This document shows positions 54,576 through 61,923 of a DNA stretch of 64,000 bases, piece after piece (within the stretch, counting starts at the first letter, position 1; the number at the start of each line of letters is the position of its first letter). The position numbers were made by a program, and so were the translations under genes. The stretch is from Polyangium aurulentum (GTDB taxonomy: Bacteria; Myxococcota_A; Polyangia; Polyangiales; Polyangiaceae): positions 1 to 64,000 of the forward strand of contig CAMCKZ010000005.1 in NCBI GenBank assembly GCA_945875545.1, given 5' to 3'. Below the pieces are notes generated by a model. It was not told the DNA's origin and did not search any database. It worked only from the letters and a program-made list of their open reading frames with translations.

Positions 54576-55280
54576 TCAACGCCAATTGGATGGGCGCGCG
54601 AGGACGCGGATCTTTTGACGGAGATTTTCGTCGATGATCTTCGGGTCAAATTGAATCGCGAGGCCGGGCAGCGCGGGCCCTACCTCCCAGCCCCGCGACC
54701 AAACCGTGATGGCCTCGTGCGTGGTGGGCGCCGGAAGAATATCTCGGAATTCAAGCTGGATTTTCACGCCGCGGGGAGGCGGAGAGTGCATGAAGACAAA
54801 GGCCCCGGCCATGCTGACATTCTGCGCGTTTCCGACGCGCCAGTCGGTTTCGCCCTCGCAGAAAATGCGAACGCGGCACTCGACGTTGACGCGGATGAAG
54901 CGGCGCTTGTACCGCGGGTGACGCCACGTGGGGTCTTCGGTCAGCATGCCCTCGAGGGCCACCGCGAGATGTTCGTTGTGGCGCGGCTCGGAACAAATGA
55001 CAGACACGTTGCCGTCGGGGGCGGTGCGGCAGCGCGCCACAGGCCACGCCATCTCGAGATTGAGCAGCGGGTTCATAACCGCCGCGCCCATGCGCACGCT
55101 GGTCATGATGTCGACGAGCACGCCCTGGGGCGGGGTGTCCGCGGCCTCCATAAAGAGGTCGTCGATGTTGGCCACAAAACGAACGCGCTCACCCCACTTG
55201 TCGCAGTGGGGTTTGTAGAGTCCTTGGCGTTCCTCAAGGCACAACACAAAGATACGCGGGGCCTGCTGCTCTTCGCTCAT
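54576..55280 (-). CDS. PilZ-domain protein, probable c-di-GMP receptor
   Basis: 234 residues. Residues about 10-115 look like a degenerate receiver or partner domain (IFVLCLEERQGLY...VLVDIMTSVRMG). The C-terminal PilZ domain (about 118-225) has RYKRRFIRVNVECRVRI, supplying the RxxxR-type arginine motif, and VSMAGAFVFM, the (D/N)xSxxG motif. PilZ domains bind c-di-GMP; a diguanylate cyclase is encoded on the other side of the intergenic region. Cytoplasmic. Confidence 0.88.
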   Translation of the reverse strand: MSEEQQAPRIFVLCLEERQGLYKPHCDKWGERVRFVANIDDLFMEAADTPPQGVLVDIMTSVRMGAAVMNPLLNLEMAWPVARCRTAPDGNVSVICSEPRHNEHLAVALEGMLTEDPTWRHPRYKRRFIRVNVECRVRIFCEGETDWRVGNAQNVSMAGAFVFMHSPPPRGVKIQLEFRDILPAPTTHEAITVWSRGWEVGPALPGLAIQFDPKIIDENLRQKIRVLARPSNWR

Positions 55281-55744
55281 ACGAGCAGCTCCTCCATCAG
55301 CGTCACGTCGGCGTTCATCCCCGCTAGAATCGCACCGTCTGCGTGCGCCGTCGACGGTCTTTCGTGCGGCAAGTGAAAGAAGATTTCTCCCGCAAACCTT
55401 CTAGAATTATAGATGCGGCTGCGCCGAACGCGCTGGACTTTCTGGCGTTTTTCGGGCCCACGTCTCCGTTTTCGACGGCCTGAGGACGTCGACGGCCGCG
55501 CGTAGCCCGGGCCATAAGCCTCCCCCGCGCAAAATTTGATTCCGTATTGCCGAACCAAGTCACAGAAGTACATCGCACATACAATCATCTACCATCGCCT
55601 ATCTTACGTATGTTCGTATTTGCGCCACGGCGTGTCTTCCACGATGCCCCAAAAAGAACCGCAGCCCGCAATAACCCCGGTCCCCGTACGGCAGCGCGGC
55701 AGAAGGTTCACGCGAGAAGCCCCTTCGCGCGTTAGGGTCTGGCC
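55281..55744. other. Intergenic region between PilZ and diguanylate cyclase genes
   Basis: Divergent region of 464 bases. A leftward open frame of 103 codons ends four bases into the PilZ start, but it has no family features and was not called. The stretch 55555-55620 is a TA-rich patch (ACATAC, CTTACGTATG). Promoters for both divergent genes should be here, but no clear pair was found. Confidence 0.45.
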
Positions 55745-57640
55745 ATGGTCTCGGACGCTACACCGCCCTCCACTGCGGTCCTCGCTGCGCCCGAAGTCGA
55801 ATCCCCCTGGGCAGCCATCGCGATACGAATCGCAGCCAGCGACACCCTCCCCGAAGGACTAACGGCGATCGCCGAAGGGCTCGCGGCTTCGTCGCGGGTC
55901 GATGTCGCGCACTGGTTTATTGGCGGAGAATCGGGCTTGCAAAGCCGCATTTGGTGCTCGCAAGACCATACGGAAAGCGCCGAGCTTTTGCGGCGTCTCC
56001 GAAGTGCGCACAGCGGTCACGCGTCGACCGCATCGCCCAACATCGAGGATGGCGCGGCAAGCCAAGACGCGACGATGCGCCTCGCCCATTCCCTCGGACT
56101 TCGCTTTCGCCTTTTGATGCACTTTGCACATATGGCGCCGCCGCTGGCCCTGGAGCTGTGGTCTCGCGAACGCGATCCCCTGGCGTCTCTCGTCCCGGAG
56201 GCGGGCACGCTCATCGCGCTCACCGCCGCCGTTGCACATCGGGCCGAGCGGTTCGCGCGTTTGACTGCGGAGGCCACGCGGTTTCGCCGCTTGATTGCCG
56301 GTGCACCGATTCCGCTCTTGATGCTCGGAGACTCGGGAACTATTTTGGAGGCCAATCGAGCGGCCATGCGCGTATTTGGTGTGAGTGTGGGCTCGGTTTT
56401 CGCGCTGCCTCTCGTTCCCGACGACGACGAAAACTTCCCCGCGAGTCCGGCGCTACGAGGAGAGGTCGCCGTTGAAACCGACGGCGTCGAGCGCCGTGTG
56501 GAGCTCTTGGCGTGGCCCGTTGACGACGGCGTTGGGCGAATTCAAGTGGTCATTGGCCGCGACGTCACCGAGCAAGTCGGCGCGAGCCGCGAACTGCGTC
56601 GAGCGATCGACGAGCAGGCTCGCTACGCCCAAGAACTCTCGAGGCGTTACAGCGAGATCGCCCTTCTAAGCCAATGGGCCGAGACGCTGGAAACGTGCGT
56701 TCACCGGCACGAAGTCAAAGACGTGATGATGCGCTTTGGGCCTCTCCTGTTTCCCTCTTCGAGCGGCGCATTTTTTCAACCGTTCGGCAAGGGAACGAGC
56801 ATCGAGCAGGTGTCGGCGTGGGGCAATACCGACTCCTCGGTGAAGGCATTTTCCCTGGAAGATTGCTGGTCATTTCGTCGCGGAATGGTTCACGAGGGTA
56901 GCATCGATGGAGGCGGCCCGAGGTGCCCGCACGTGCACGCCACCCTGCGCGGAAATACGCTTTGCGTTCCGCTTCTCGCGCAAGGGCAACCCCTCGGGCT
57001 TTTGCATTTGGCCTTCAACGACTCCCCGCAAGCTTTCGATCGCGGCCTCCGTTACGAACTCGCCAAGACCGTCGGTGAGCACGTCTCGCTCGCCCTTGCC
57101 AACCTTCGCCTTCGCGAAGAGCTGCGCCAACAGTCGCTCTCCGATCCGCTCACCGGGTTGCACAATCGCAGGTCGATGGAAGAGACCCTTGATCGCGAAG
57201 TGCATCGCGCGCGCCGCCACGATGGAACGGTGACCGTTCTGCTCTTGGACGTGGATCATTTCAAACACTTCAACGATCAACACGGTCACGATGCGGGCGA
57301 TGCGGTTCTCGTTTGCGTAGCAGATTTCCTCAAAAAACGCACACGCGGTGAAGATCTCGCATGCCGTTACGGCGGCGAAGAATTTCTCTTGATCCTCGCG
57401 GGAGCACCCCTCGATGCGGGGCTCACACGGGCCGAAAGTATCCGTGCGGGCATCGCCGAGTTACCTGTCACTGTGGGCGGTCGAAGGCTCGACGCGGTCA
57501 CCGTTTCCATCGGCGTTGCCTCGCTGCCCCTTCACGCCGCCGAGTCCGCGGAGCTCATTACCGCCGCCGATGGCGCGCTCTACACCGCCAAGCGCGAAGG
57601 CCGAAATCGGGTGGTGGCGGCCTCCACGAATCGCGAGTGA
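55745..57640 (+). CDS. Diguanylate cyclase with GAF-PAS-GAF sensor
   Basis: 631 residues. GAF-like region at about 24-175, PAS-like at about 185-280 (APIPLLMLGDSGTILEANRAAMRVFGV), short coiled coil, second GAF at about 305-465, then GGDEF at about 468-625 with LLLDVDHFKHFND, the catalytic GGEEF near residue 542 and DPLTGLHNRR. The product-inhibition site RxxD (RGED) is present five residues before GGEEF. It should make c-di-GMP from GTP in response to a ligand. No membrane helix, so cytoplasmic. Confidence 0.93.
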   Translation: MVSDATPPSTAVLAAPEVESPWAAIAIRIAASDTLPEGLTAIAEGLAASSRVDVAHWFIGGESGLQSRIWCSQDHTESAELLRRLRSAHSGHASTASPNIEDGAASQDATMRLAHSLGLRFRLLMHFAHMAPPLALELWSRERDPLASLVPEAGTLIALTAAVAHRAERFARLTAEATRFRRLIAGAPIPLLMLGDSGTILEANRAAMRVFGVSVGSVFALPLVPDDDENFPASPALRGEVAVETDGVERRVELLAWPVDDGVGRIQVVIGRDVTEQVGASRELRRAIDEQARYAQELSRRYSEIALLSQWAETLETCVHRHEVKDVMMRFGPLLFPSSSGAFFQPFGKGTSIEQVSAWGNTDSSVKAFSLEDCWSFRRGMVHEGSIDGGGPRCPHVHATLRGNTLCVPLLAQGQPLGLLHLAFNDSPQAFDRGLRYELAKTVGEHVSLALANLRLREELRQQSLSDPLTGLHNRRSMEETLDREVHRARRHDGTVTVLLLDVDHFKHFNDQHGHDAGDAVLVCVADFLKKRTRGEDLACRYGGEEFLLILAGAPLDAGLTRAESIRAGIAELPVTVGGRRLDAVTVSIGVASLPLHAAESAELITAADGALYTAKREGRNRVVAASTNRE

Positions 57641-57690
57641 GAAGCGCCTGCGCGTGGACGAAATCCGCAACGTGTGTCAACCCTAGCGCC

Positions 57691-58371
57691 GTGAACGACG
57701 AGTCTCCTCCGGCCGGTGAATCGAGACGCGCGCGACGGCGGCGAGTGAAGGCGTCGAAGGTGCGAAAACCGATCACCGAAGACATCTTTAATCTGCCAAA
57801 TTCCCTGACATTTGGCCGCATTTTGGCCATCGTTCCCTTCTGCGTTTTTCTCTCCCAAGACACAAAACGCAGCGGAGTGATCGCGGCCTTTATCTTCACC
57901 ATCGCGGCCATCACCGATTTCTTCGATGGCTATTTGGCGCGGCGTCTCGGCATCGAGTCGGTCCTTGGCAAGTTTCTTGACCCCCTCGCCGACAAGCTCA
58001 TCGTCATGGCGGCCTTGGTCGGGTGCGTGCATTTGGGCCGCATATCGCCGTGGTTTGTCGCCGTTCTCTTGGGCCGCGAACTATCCGTGAGCGGGCTGCG
58101 CGCCATTGCCAGCAGCGAGGGCGTGGTCATTGCGGCGGGCCAAGACGGCAAGACGAAAACGGCCCTTCAGATGATTGGCCTCATCTGCCTCGTGGCGGCG
58201 TACCCCGTGCGCCTTGACTACGGCTACCTCAATTTCGGCACGTTGAACCTGATGCGCGTTGGGCGCTTTTTGCTTTATATTTCCCTGGCATTCTCCGTGG
58301 CGGCCATGGCGGAATACCTTCGAATGTTTGCGGCCGCCGTCGACGCAAAAATCTCGAAGCGATCAGCCTAG
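57691..58371 (+). CDS. pgsA: CDP-diacylglycerol-glycerol-3-phosphate phosphatidyltransferase
   Basis: 226 residues from GTG 57691. N-terminal basic stretch, then DIFNLPNSLTFGRIL and the CDP-alcohol motif D-G-xx-A-R-(x8)-G-xxx-D-xxx-D as DGYLARRLGIESVLGKFLD plus PLAD. Four or five membrane helices. It makes phosphatidylglycerol phosphate. The stop TAG (58369-58371) is part of the CTAG end of the dispersed element that follows. Confidence 0.92.
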   Translation: MNDESPPAGESRRARRRRVKASKVRKPITEDIFNLPNSLTFGRILAIVPFCVFLSQDTKRSGVIAAFIFTIAAITDFFDGYLARRLGIESVLGKFLDPLADKLIVMAALVGCVHLGRISPWFVAVLLGRELSVSGLRAIASSEGVVIAAGQDGKTKTALQMIGLICLVAAYPVRLDYGYLNFGTLNLMRVGRFLLYISLAFSVAAMAEYLRMFAAAVDAKISKRSA

Positions 58372-58508
58372 AAGTGTGCTGGGAAACGCGGACGCTCCCA
58401 AAGCTAGTGCAGGGCGAGGTAGGCCTGTGTTCGAAAAGAGGGCGTCGTATTTCGACGAGAACAAGCGACGATTTGGGGCGGTTCCCCGTTTCCCAGCGTC
58501 CACCTAGG
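58368..58508 (+). repeat. CTAG-ended dispersed element, copy C (at the pgsA stop)
   Basis: 141 bp. Left end CTAGAAGTGTGCTGGGAAACG, right end in reverse complement CTAGGTGGACGCTGGGAAACG. Nearly identical to copy B over the left half, about 13 bases longer in the middle. Both copies have an open frame WETRTLPKLVQGE in the left half, which may be chance conservation of DNA. Confidence 0.88.
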
Positions 58509-58580
58509 CCAAAGAAACCCAGCGTCGCGCGGGCGCCGTTCGTCGATGGTGCGCCGCTCTATCGATGCTAGGCGGAGCCT

Positions 58581-58913
58581 ATGTTGGGTTTCATCCGCGT
58601 CGCCGTCGCATGCATGTTTCTCGCAGCCGCAACAAATGGTTGCAGTCTGCAACTAGAAGGCGAGCGATGCAGCGTCGCGAACGGCAACGGCGATTGCGAG
58701 GGTTCGCTTGTGTGCACCAAGCACGAACTCCTCTCTCAGAGCCCCGTGGATCGCTGCTGCCCGGCCGATCGTCAGCAAGCGACCACGATCGCTTGCTCGG
58801 TCACGTTCACCGGCGCGAGCGACGCAGGTTCAAGCCCCACCGAGCCGATGGTCGATGCGGGATCGCCCGACGCCGCCCCCGCCGACGCAGCGATTTTGCT
58901 CAGCGATCGCTGA
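58581..58913 (+). CDS. Small Cys-containing lipoprotein
   Basis: 110 residues from ATG 58581. Signal peptide with lipobox TNGC, then a short Cys-rich part (ERCSVANGNGDCEGSLVCTKHELL...RCCPAD) and a DAGSSP..VDAGSPDAAPADAA tail. This layout is frequent among small myxobacterial surface lipoproteins; function unknown. It begins 72 bases after the dispersed element. Confidence 0.75.
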   Translation: MLGFIRVAVACMFLAAATNGCSLQLEGERCSVANGNGDCEGSLVCTKHELLSQSPVDRCCPADRQQATTIACSVTFTGASDAGSSPTEPMVDAGSPDAAPADAAILLSDR

Positions 58914-58975
58914 CAAGCAATGGAGCGGCGAGGCAACGTAGAGGGGCCTTGACGGAGCCCTTTCACGAAGCCCTT

Positions 58976-59458
58976 TTACTGAAGAAGCGCGGCGAAATCG
59001 CGCGCCCACCATACGAGCGGAACCGAGGCCTCCGTAGCGGCCCGTGCGCCCGTTACGTCGAGCAAGAAGACGCGATGGTCCCCCGCGTCGGTGATGGTTT
59101 GCACCCGCGCTAGAAGCCCCGCTGCAGCGCCGCTGATGAGGGGCACAGCACCTCCCTCGGCCTCCAGCGCCACGCCGTCAAAGCGGCTTCCTTCGTGCGA
59201 ATCCATGCCCGCAAACCGCAGGGCGAGCGCCTCCGCACCCCCAGGCAAAATGCTGACGGAAAGTGAGTCTCCGACGCGCACGCTGGCACCAAGCTGCGAC
59301 GAAAGGGCGAGACACACGAGCACCATGGGCGGCTCGGCACTCACGCTGGCAAACGCGGCCACGGTCATGCCGTGAAGCTCGCCGTCCACGCGCCCAATGA
59401 CAACGGTGACGCCGGACGCAAAACGGCTCATCGCTTCTTTAAACAGGGCACCGGTCAT
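58976..59458 (-). CDS. Flavin reductase-like FMN-binding protein
   Basis: 160 residues from ATG 59458 (GTG 59476 also open). Flavin-reductase domain: FKEAMSRFASGVTVVIG, GMTVAAFASVSAEPPMVLVCL and FAGMDSHEGSRFDG. This is the small NAD(P)H:flavin reductase component of two-component monooxygenases (HpaC type). It starts seven bases after the FemAB-like gene and is probably part of that leftward set; the partner monooxygenase is not seen. Confidence 0.88.
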   Translation of the reverse strand: MTGALFKEAMSRFASGVTVVIGRVDGELHGMTVAAFASVSAEPPMVLVCLALSSQLGASVRVGDSLSVSILPGGAEALALRFAGMDSHEGSRFDGVALEAEGGAVPLISGAAAGLLARVQTITDAGDHRVFLLDVTGARAATEASVPLVWWARDFAALLQ

Positions 59459-59465
59459 GGGGTGT

Positions 59466-60425
59466 CTATAGGACACCGCGGCGAAGAAAGCGCTTCACCT
59501 TGTCTTTCAGGCCCACCTTCGCGAGAAACTGCACCGCTCCCCGCGAGATGCCGTGCATCGCGGCTTGCCCCAAAAATAGCTCGAGCCCCCGGATCGATTT
59601 CTGAAAAAAATAGAGGTCCACGCAGTCGATTGCCTCCGTGCCGAAGGTCTCTTTGTGGCGGGTTTCGCCTTCGCCGAAATCAAATATCGCGTGGGGCTGG
59701 ACCGAAAAAAGGTCTTCCAGGACGGCCAGTTGCAAGACAACTCCTGGGGATATTTTTGAGAAGTTATCGTCGTACCCGCAGTAGTCGTACGATATAAGAT
59801 GGCCATCTATTGTAGCATACAGGTATGCAACTGGTATTCCGCCTGGGCCATCGAGCAGGTAGCCACGCGCAGCTTGGCGTTGGCCCCGAGAGCGCAGGTC
59901 TGAGAGAAACGCGTCGTTCGACGGAAGCCCCTTTTTGAACAGGCGTTCCTGATAAGTTTTTGCCGCGAGAGGAACGGCCTCCCGGTGAAATGCCGCGAGT
60001 TCTGCCGGTGTCGAACTCACGCGAACGCCGAGGACGCCGCCGCACTCGTCGCGAAACTTGCGCTGCTTTTTCTGGAGCTGCCGACGACGATCCGGCGGCA
60101 ATCCGTCGAGGTAACCTTTGAACGTGCCCTTCAAGTGAATCGTGCTGCGTCGGTAATGGTGCGGCGCAAACCGCACGTAAGGCCCCACCATCGAGACCAC
60201 CGGAAGCGGAGCGGCAACGGGCTGCGACAAGACCATCACGCAATGGGAACCGAGAAAATCCGAGTCGTGTTGCGGATGAAACGAGCCGTCGTCGATCGGG
60301 CGTTCGAGAAAGAGGCTCGTGTCGACGGCTACCTTGACGTGCCGCGCAGCGATCTGAACCTCTCCGAGCTGGTAGCGAAAACGGACCGTCTCAAGACGGT
60401 ACCGCTCGGGCGATGCGTTCGTCAT
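59466..60425 (-). CDS. FemAB/GNAT-like peptidoglycan or acyl transferase
   Basis: 319 residues. A GNAT-type C-terminal half (PVAYLYATIDGHLISYDYCGYD...SPGVVLQLAVLEDLF...DFGEGETRHKETFG), typical of the BioF2-like acetyltransferase family (Acetyltransf_6), with an N-terminal helical half that includes DRRRQLQKKQRKF. Such proteins transfer amino acids or acyl groups; the substrate is not clear. A patch at about 59750-59835 is AT-rich with repeated ATA codons. Starts in a four-base overlap with the upstream lyase gene. Confidence 0.75.
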   Translation of the reverse strand: MTNASPERYRLETVRFRYQLGEVQIAARHVKVAVDTSLFLERPIDDGSFHPQHDSDFLGSHCVMVLSQPVAAPLPVVSMVGPYVRFAPHHYRRSTIHLKGTFKGYLDGLPPDRRRQLQKKQRKFRDECGGVLGVRVSSTPAELAAFHREAVPLAAKTYQERLFKKGLPSNDAFLSDLRSRGQRQAARGYLLDGPGGIPVAYLYATIDGHLISYDYCGYDDNFSKISPGVVLQLAVLEDLFSVQPHAIFDFGEGETRHKETFGTEAIDCVDLYFFQKSIRGLELFLGQAAMHGISRGAVQFLAKVGLKDKVKRFLRRGVL

Positions 60426-61750
60426 GGCGCCAAACGACGCTTGCCGGGGAGCTCGAGAAGGGGCGCGTGCAAAAGGTCTTCGGGGGCGAGATCCAAGAAC
60501 GCCGCCACGAGGTTTGCGTCGTCGAAACCTAGGCGAATTCCTCGACGAACTTCGGCCAAAAGTGCCCGGGCGCTCGCAGCGTCGTCGAAGGTGTTTCCCG
60601 TGCGGGTGGCCTGGGCTTTGGTGCCGAGGAAGGTATCTAGTCGACGGAGTACGTTATCGCGACCCTCCACATACGATGTCAATACGGCGGCACGACGCGA
60701 TACGATTTGCGCCGGGTGGATGTCCCACCCTTGAGGGTACCCCTCGGCGAGTTGCCTTCGCACGCGCTCGGCATGGTGGCGGAAGGCCCGATGGACGACC
60801 TCGCGATTCTCGCGGTCTTCGGCCGAACCGAGGGCCGCGTCGCGGTGCGGACCGATGGGAATCTCGAGAAAAGGGCCGTCTGAAACTTCAAGGTCGGACC
60901 GCGCCGCCGCGAGCCCAATGACGGACCGGACGTAAAGGCATGACGGGTGATCGAGCGACTGACTGCGCGCGGGCACGCCGAGGGAAGCGGTGTAATCGAA
61001 CGCGCCAAAGTGCATCGCGGCGAGCCTTCCGCGCGAGACCGACGCCCACAAGGCAATCGGCACACGGCCTTCGCGATCGAGCAGCGCGTCGGGGGTTTCG
61101 ACCATCGCCTCCAAAACAAAACTCCGCGCGGGGAGGTCGTGATCGGTCTCGAGTCTCTCGAGAGCGCGCGCCGCCATCGCCAATTCTTGGAGCTGCGTGA
61201 CCTTGGGAAGCGTGACGCGAAACGGGTCTCGCGCCGGGCGCCAACCTCGCGCAACCATCGTGTCGACGACGATGGCCAAGGTTCGCAAACTGCGTTTCGC
61301 GGTGGCAGCCTCGAAGGCACGCACGCGAATACCGATGCGCGCTGGCCAGAGTTCTACGCGCTTTTCTGCGATCGCCTCGCCCGCCAACTCCGCGTGGGCG
61401 TCTTCTTCCGCGTCGGTGCGAGGCCCGTAACCATCTTCGAAATCGATGCGAACATCTTCGATGGGTGTTCGCTCGAGACTCGCCCGCACCCGCTCACGCA
61501 GGGACGACACACTCGCTACGCTAGGCATACCGAAACAAGCCGCAAACTCGTTGTCGTTGGACAGGTACGAATCGACCGCCGTCAGTACGGCGTTGCCGAG
61601 TTTTACCAAGGAACCAACGCGAAACCGATGGGCCCCTCCGTACAGGGTTGACGTCGGTTGAATTCCGTGCCTCTCGGGAAACGTTACGGGCTCTGGTCCC
61701 AGGGCCGCGAGGGATGCAAGGCGGTCTGGACTCGGGTTCGCGAGGTTCAT
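60422..61750 (-). CDS. HpcH/CitE-superfamily lyase-like protein
   Basis: 442 residues. TIM-barrel pattern of the aldolase/citrate-lyase-beta group: VRIDFEDGYGPR (metal Glu/Asp pair), IGIRVRAFE (substrate Arg), LPKVTQ, VLEAMVETPDAL (second metal Glu), MHFGAFDYTASLG and GWDIHPAQI. The length and extra C-terminal part match the DUF6986-type branch. It may cleave or form C-C bonds on an acyl-CoA or a keto acid; substrate unknown. Divergent from the acyl-CoA dehydrogenase at 61924. Confidence 0.82.
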   Translation of the reverse strand: MNLANPSPDRLASLAALGPEPVTFPERHGIQPTSTLYGGAHRFRVGSLVKLGNAVLTAVDSYLSNDNEFAACFGMPSVASVSSLRERVRASLERTPIEDVRIDFEDGYGPRTDAEEDAHAELAGEAIAEKRVELWPARIGIRVRAFEAATAKRSLRTLAIVVDTMVARGWRPARDPFRVTLPKVTQLQELAMAARALERLETDHDLPARSFVLEAMVETPDALLDREGRVPIALWASVSRGRLAAMHFGAFDYTASLGVPARSQSLDHPSCLYVRSVIGLAAARSDLEVSDGPFLEIPIGPHRDAALGSAEDRENREVVHRAFRHHAERVRRQLAEGYPQGWDIHPAQIVSRRAAVLTSYVEGRDNVLRRLDTFLGTKAQATRTGNTFDDAASARALLAEVRRGIRLGFDDANLVAAFLDLAPEDLLHAPLLELPGKRRLAP

Positions 61751-61864
61751 GGCTCGACAGTAGACCCCCGAACGGAGGCCTTCGCTCCCTTTATTTGCGG
61801 CCCGTCACGTCAGGAAAAAGCGGTTGGGTATATTTCCTGGCACTTCGCCTCTTGACGCGCAAAC

Positions 61865-61878
61865 TGAATGACCGTTCA
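61865..61878. promoter_or_regulatory. Candidate TetR-type operator before the acyl-CoA dehydrogenase
   Basis: TGAATGACCGTTCA is an imperfect palindrome with TGAA and TTCA arms, the form seen in operators of TetR-family fatty-acid regulators. It lies 46 bases before the GTG start and between divergent genes. Confidence 0.35.
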
Positions 61879-61923
61879 ATGTTTGACGCGCTGCGTGCGC
61901 CTGTCATGCCTCGGAGGCTCCCC

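Noticed and set aside
55277-55588. Leftward frame of 103 codons ending in the PilZ start
   Set aside because: The four-base overlap looks like coupling, but the sequence is Arg-rich without pattern and crosses the TA-rich patch; not enough to call a gene.
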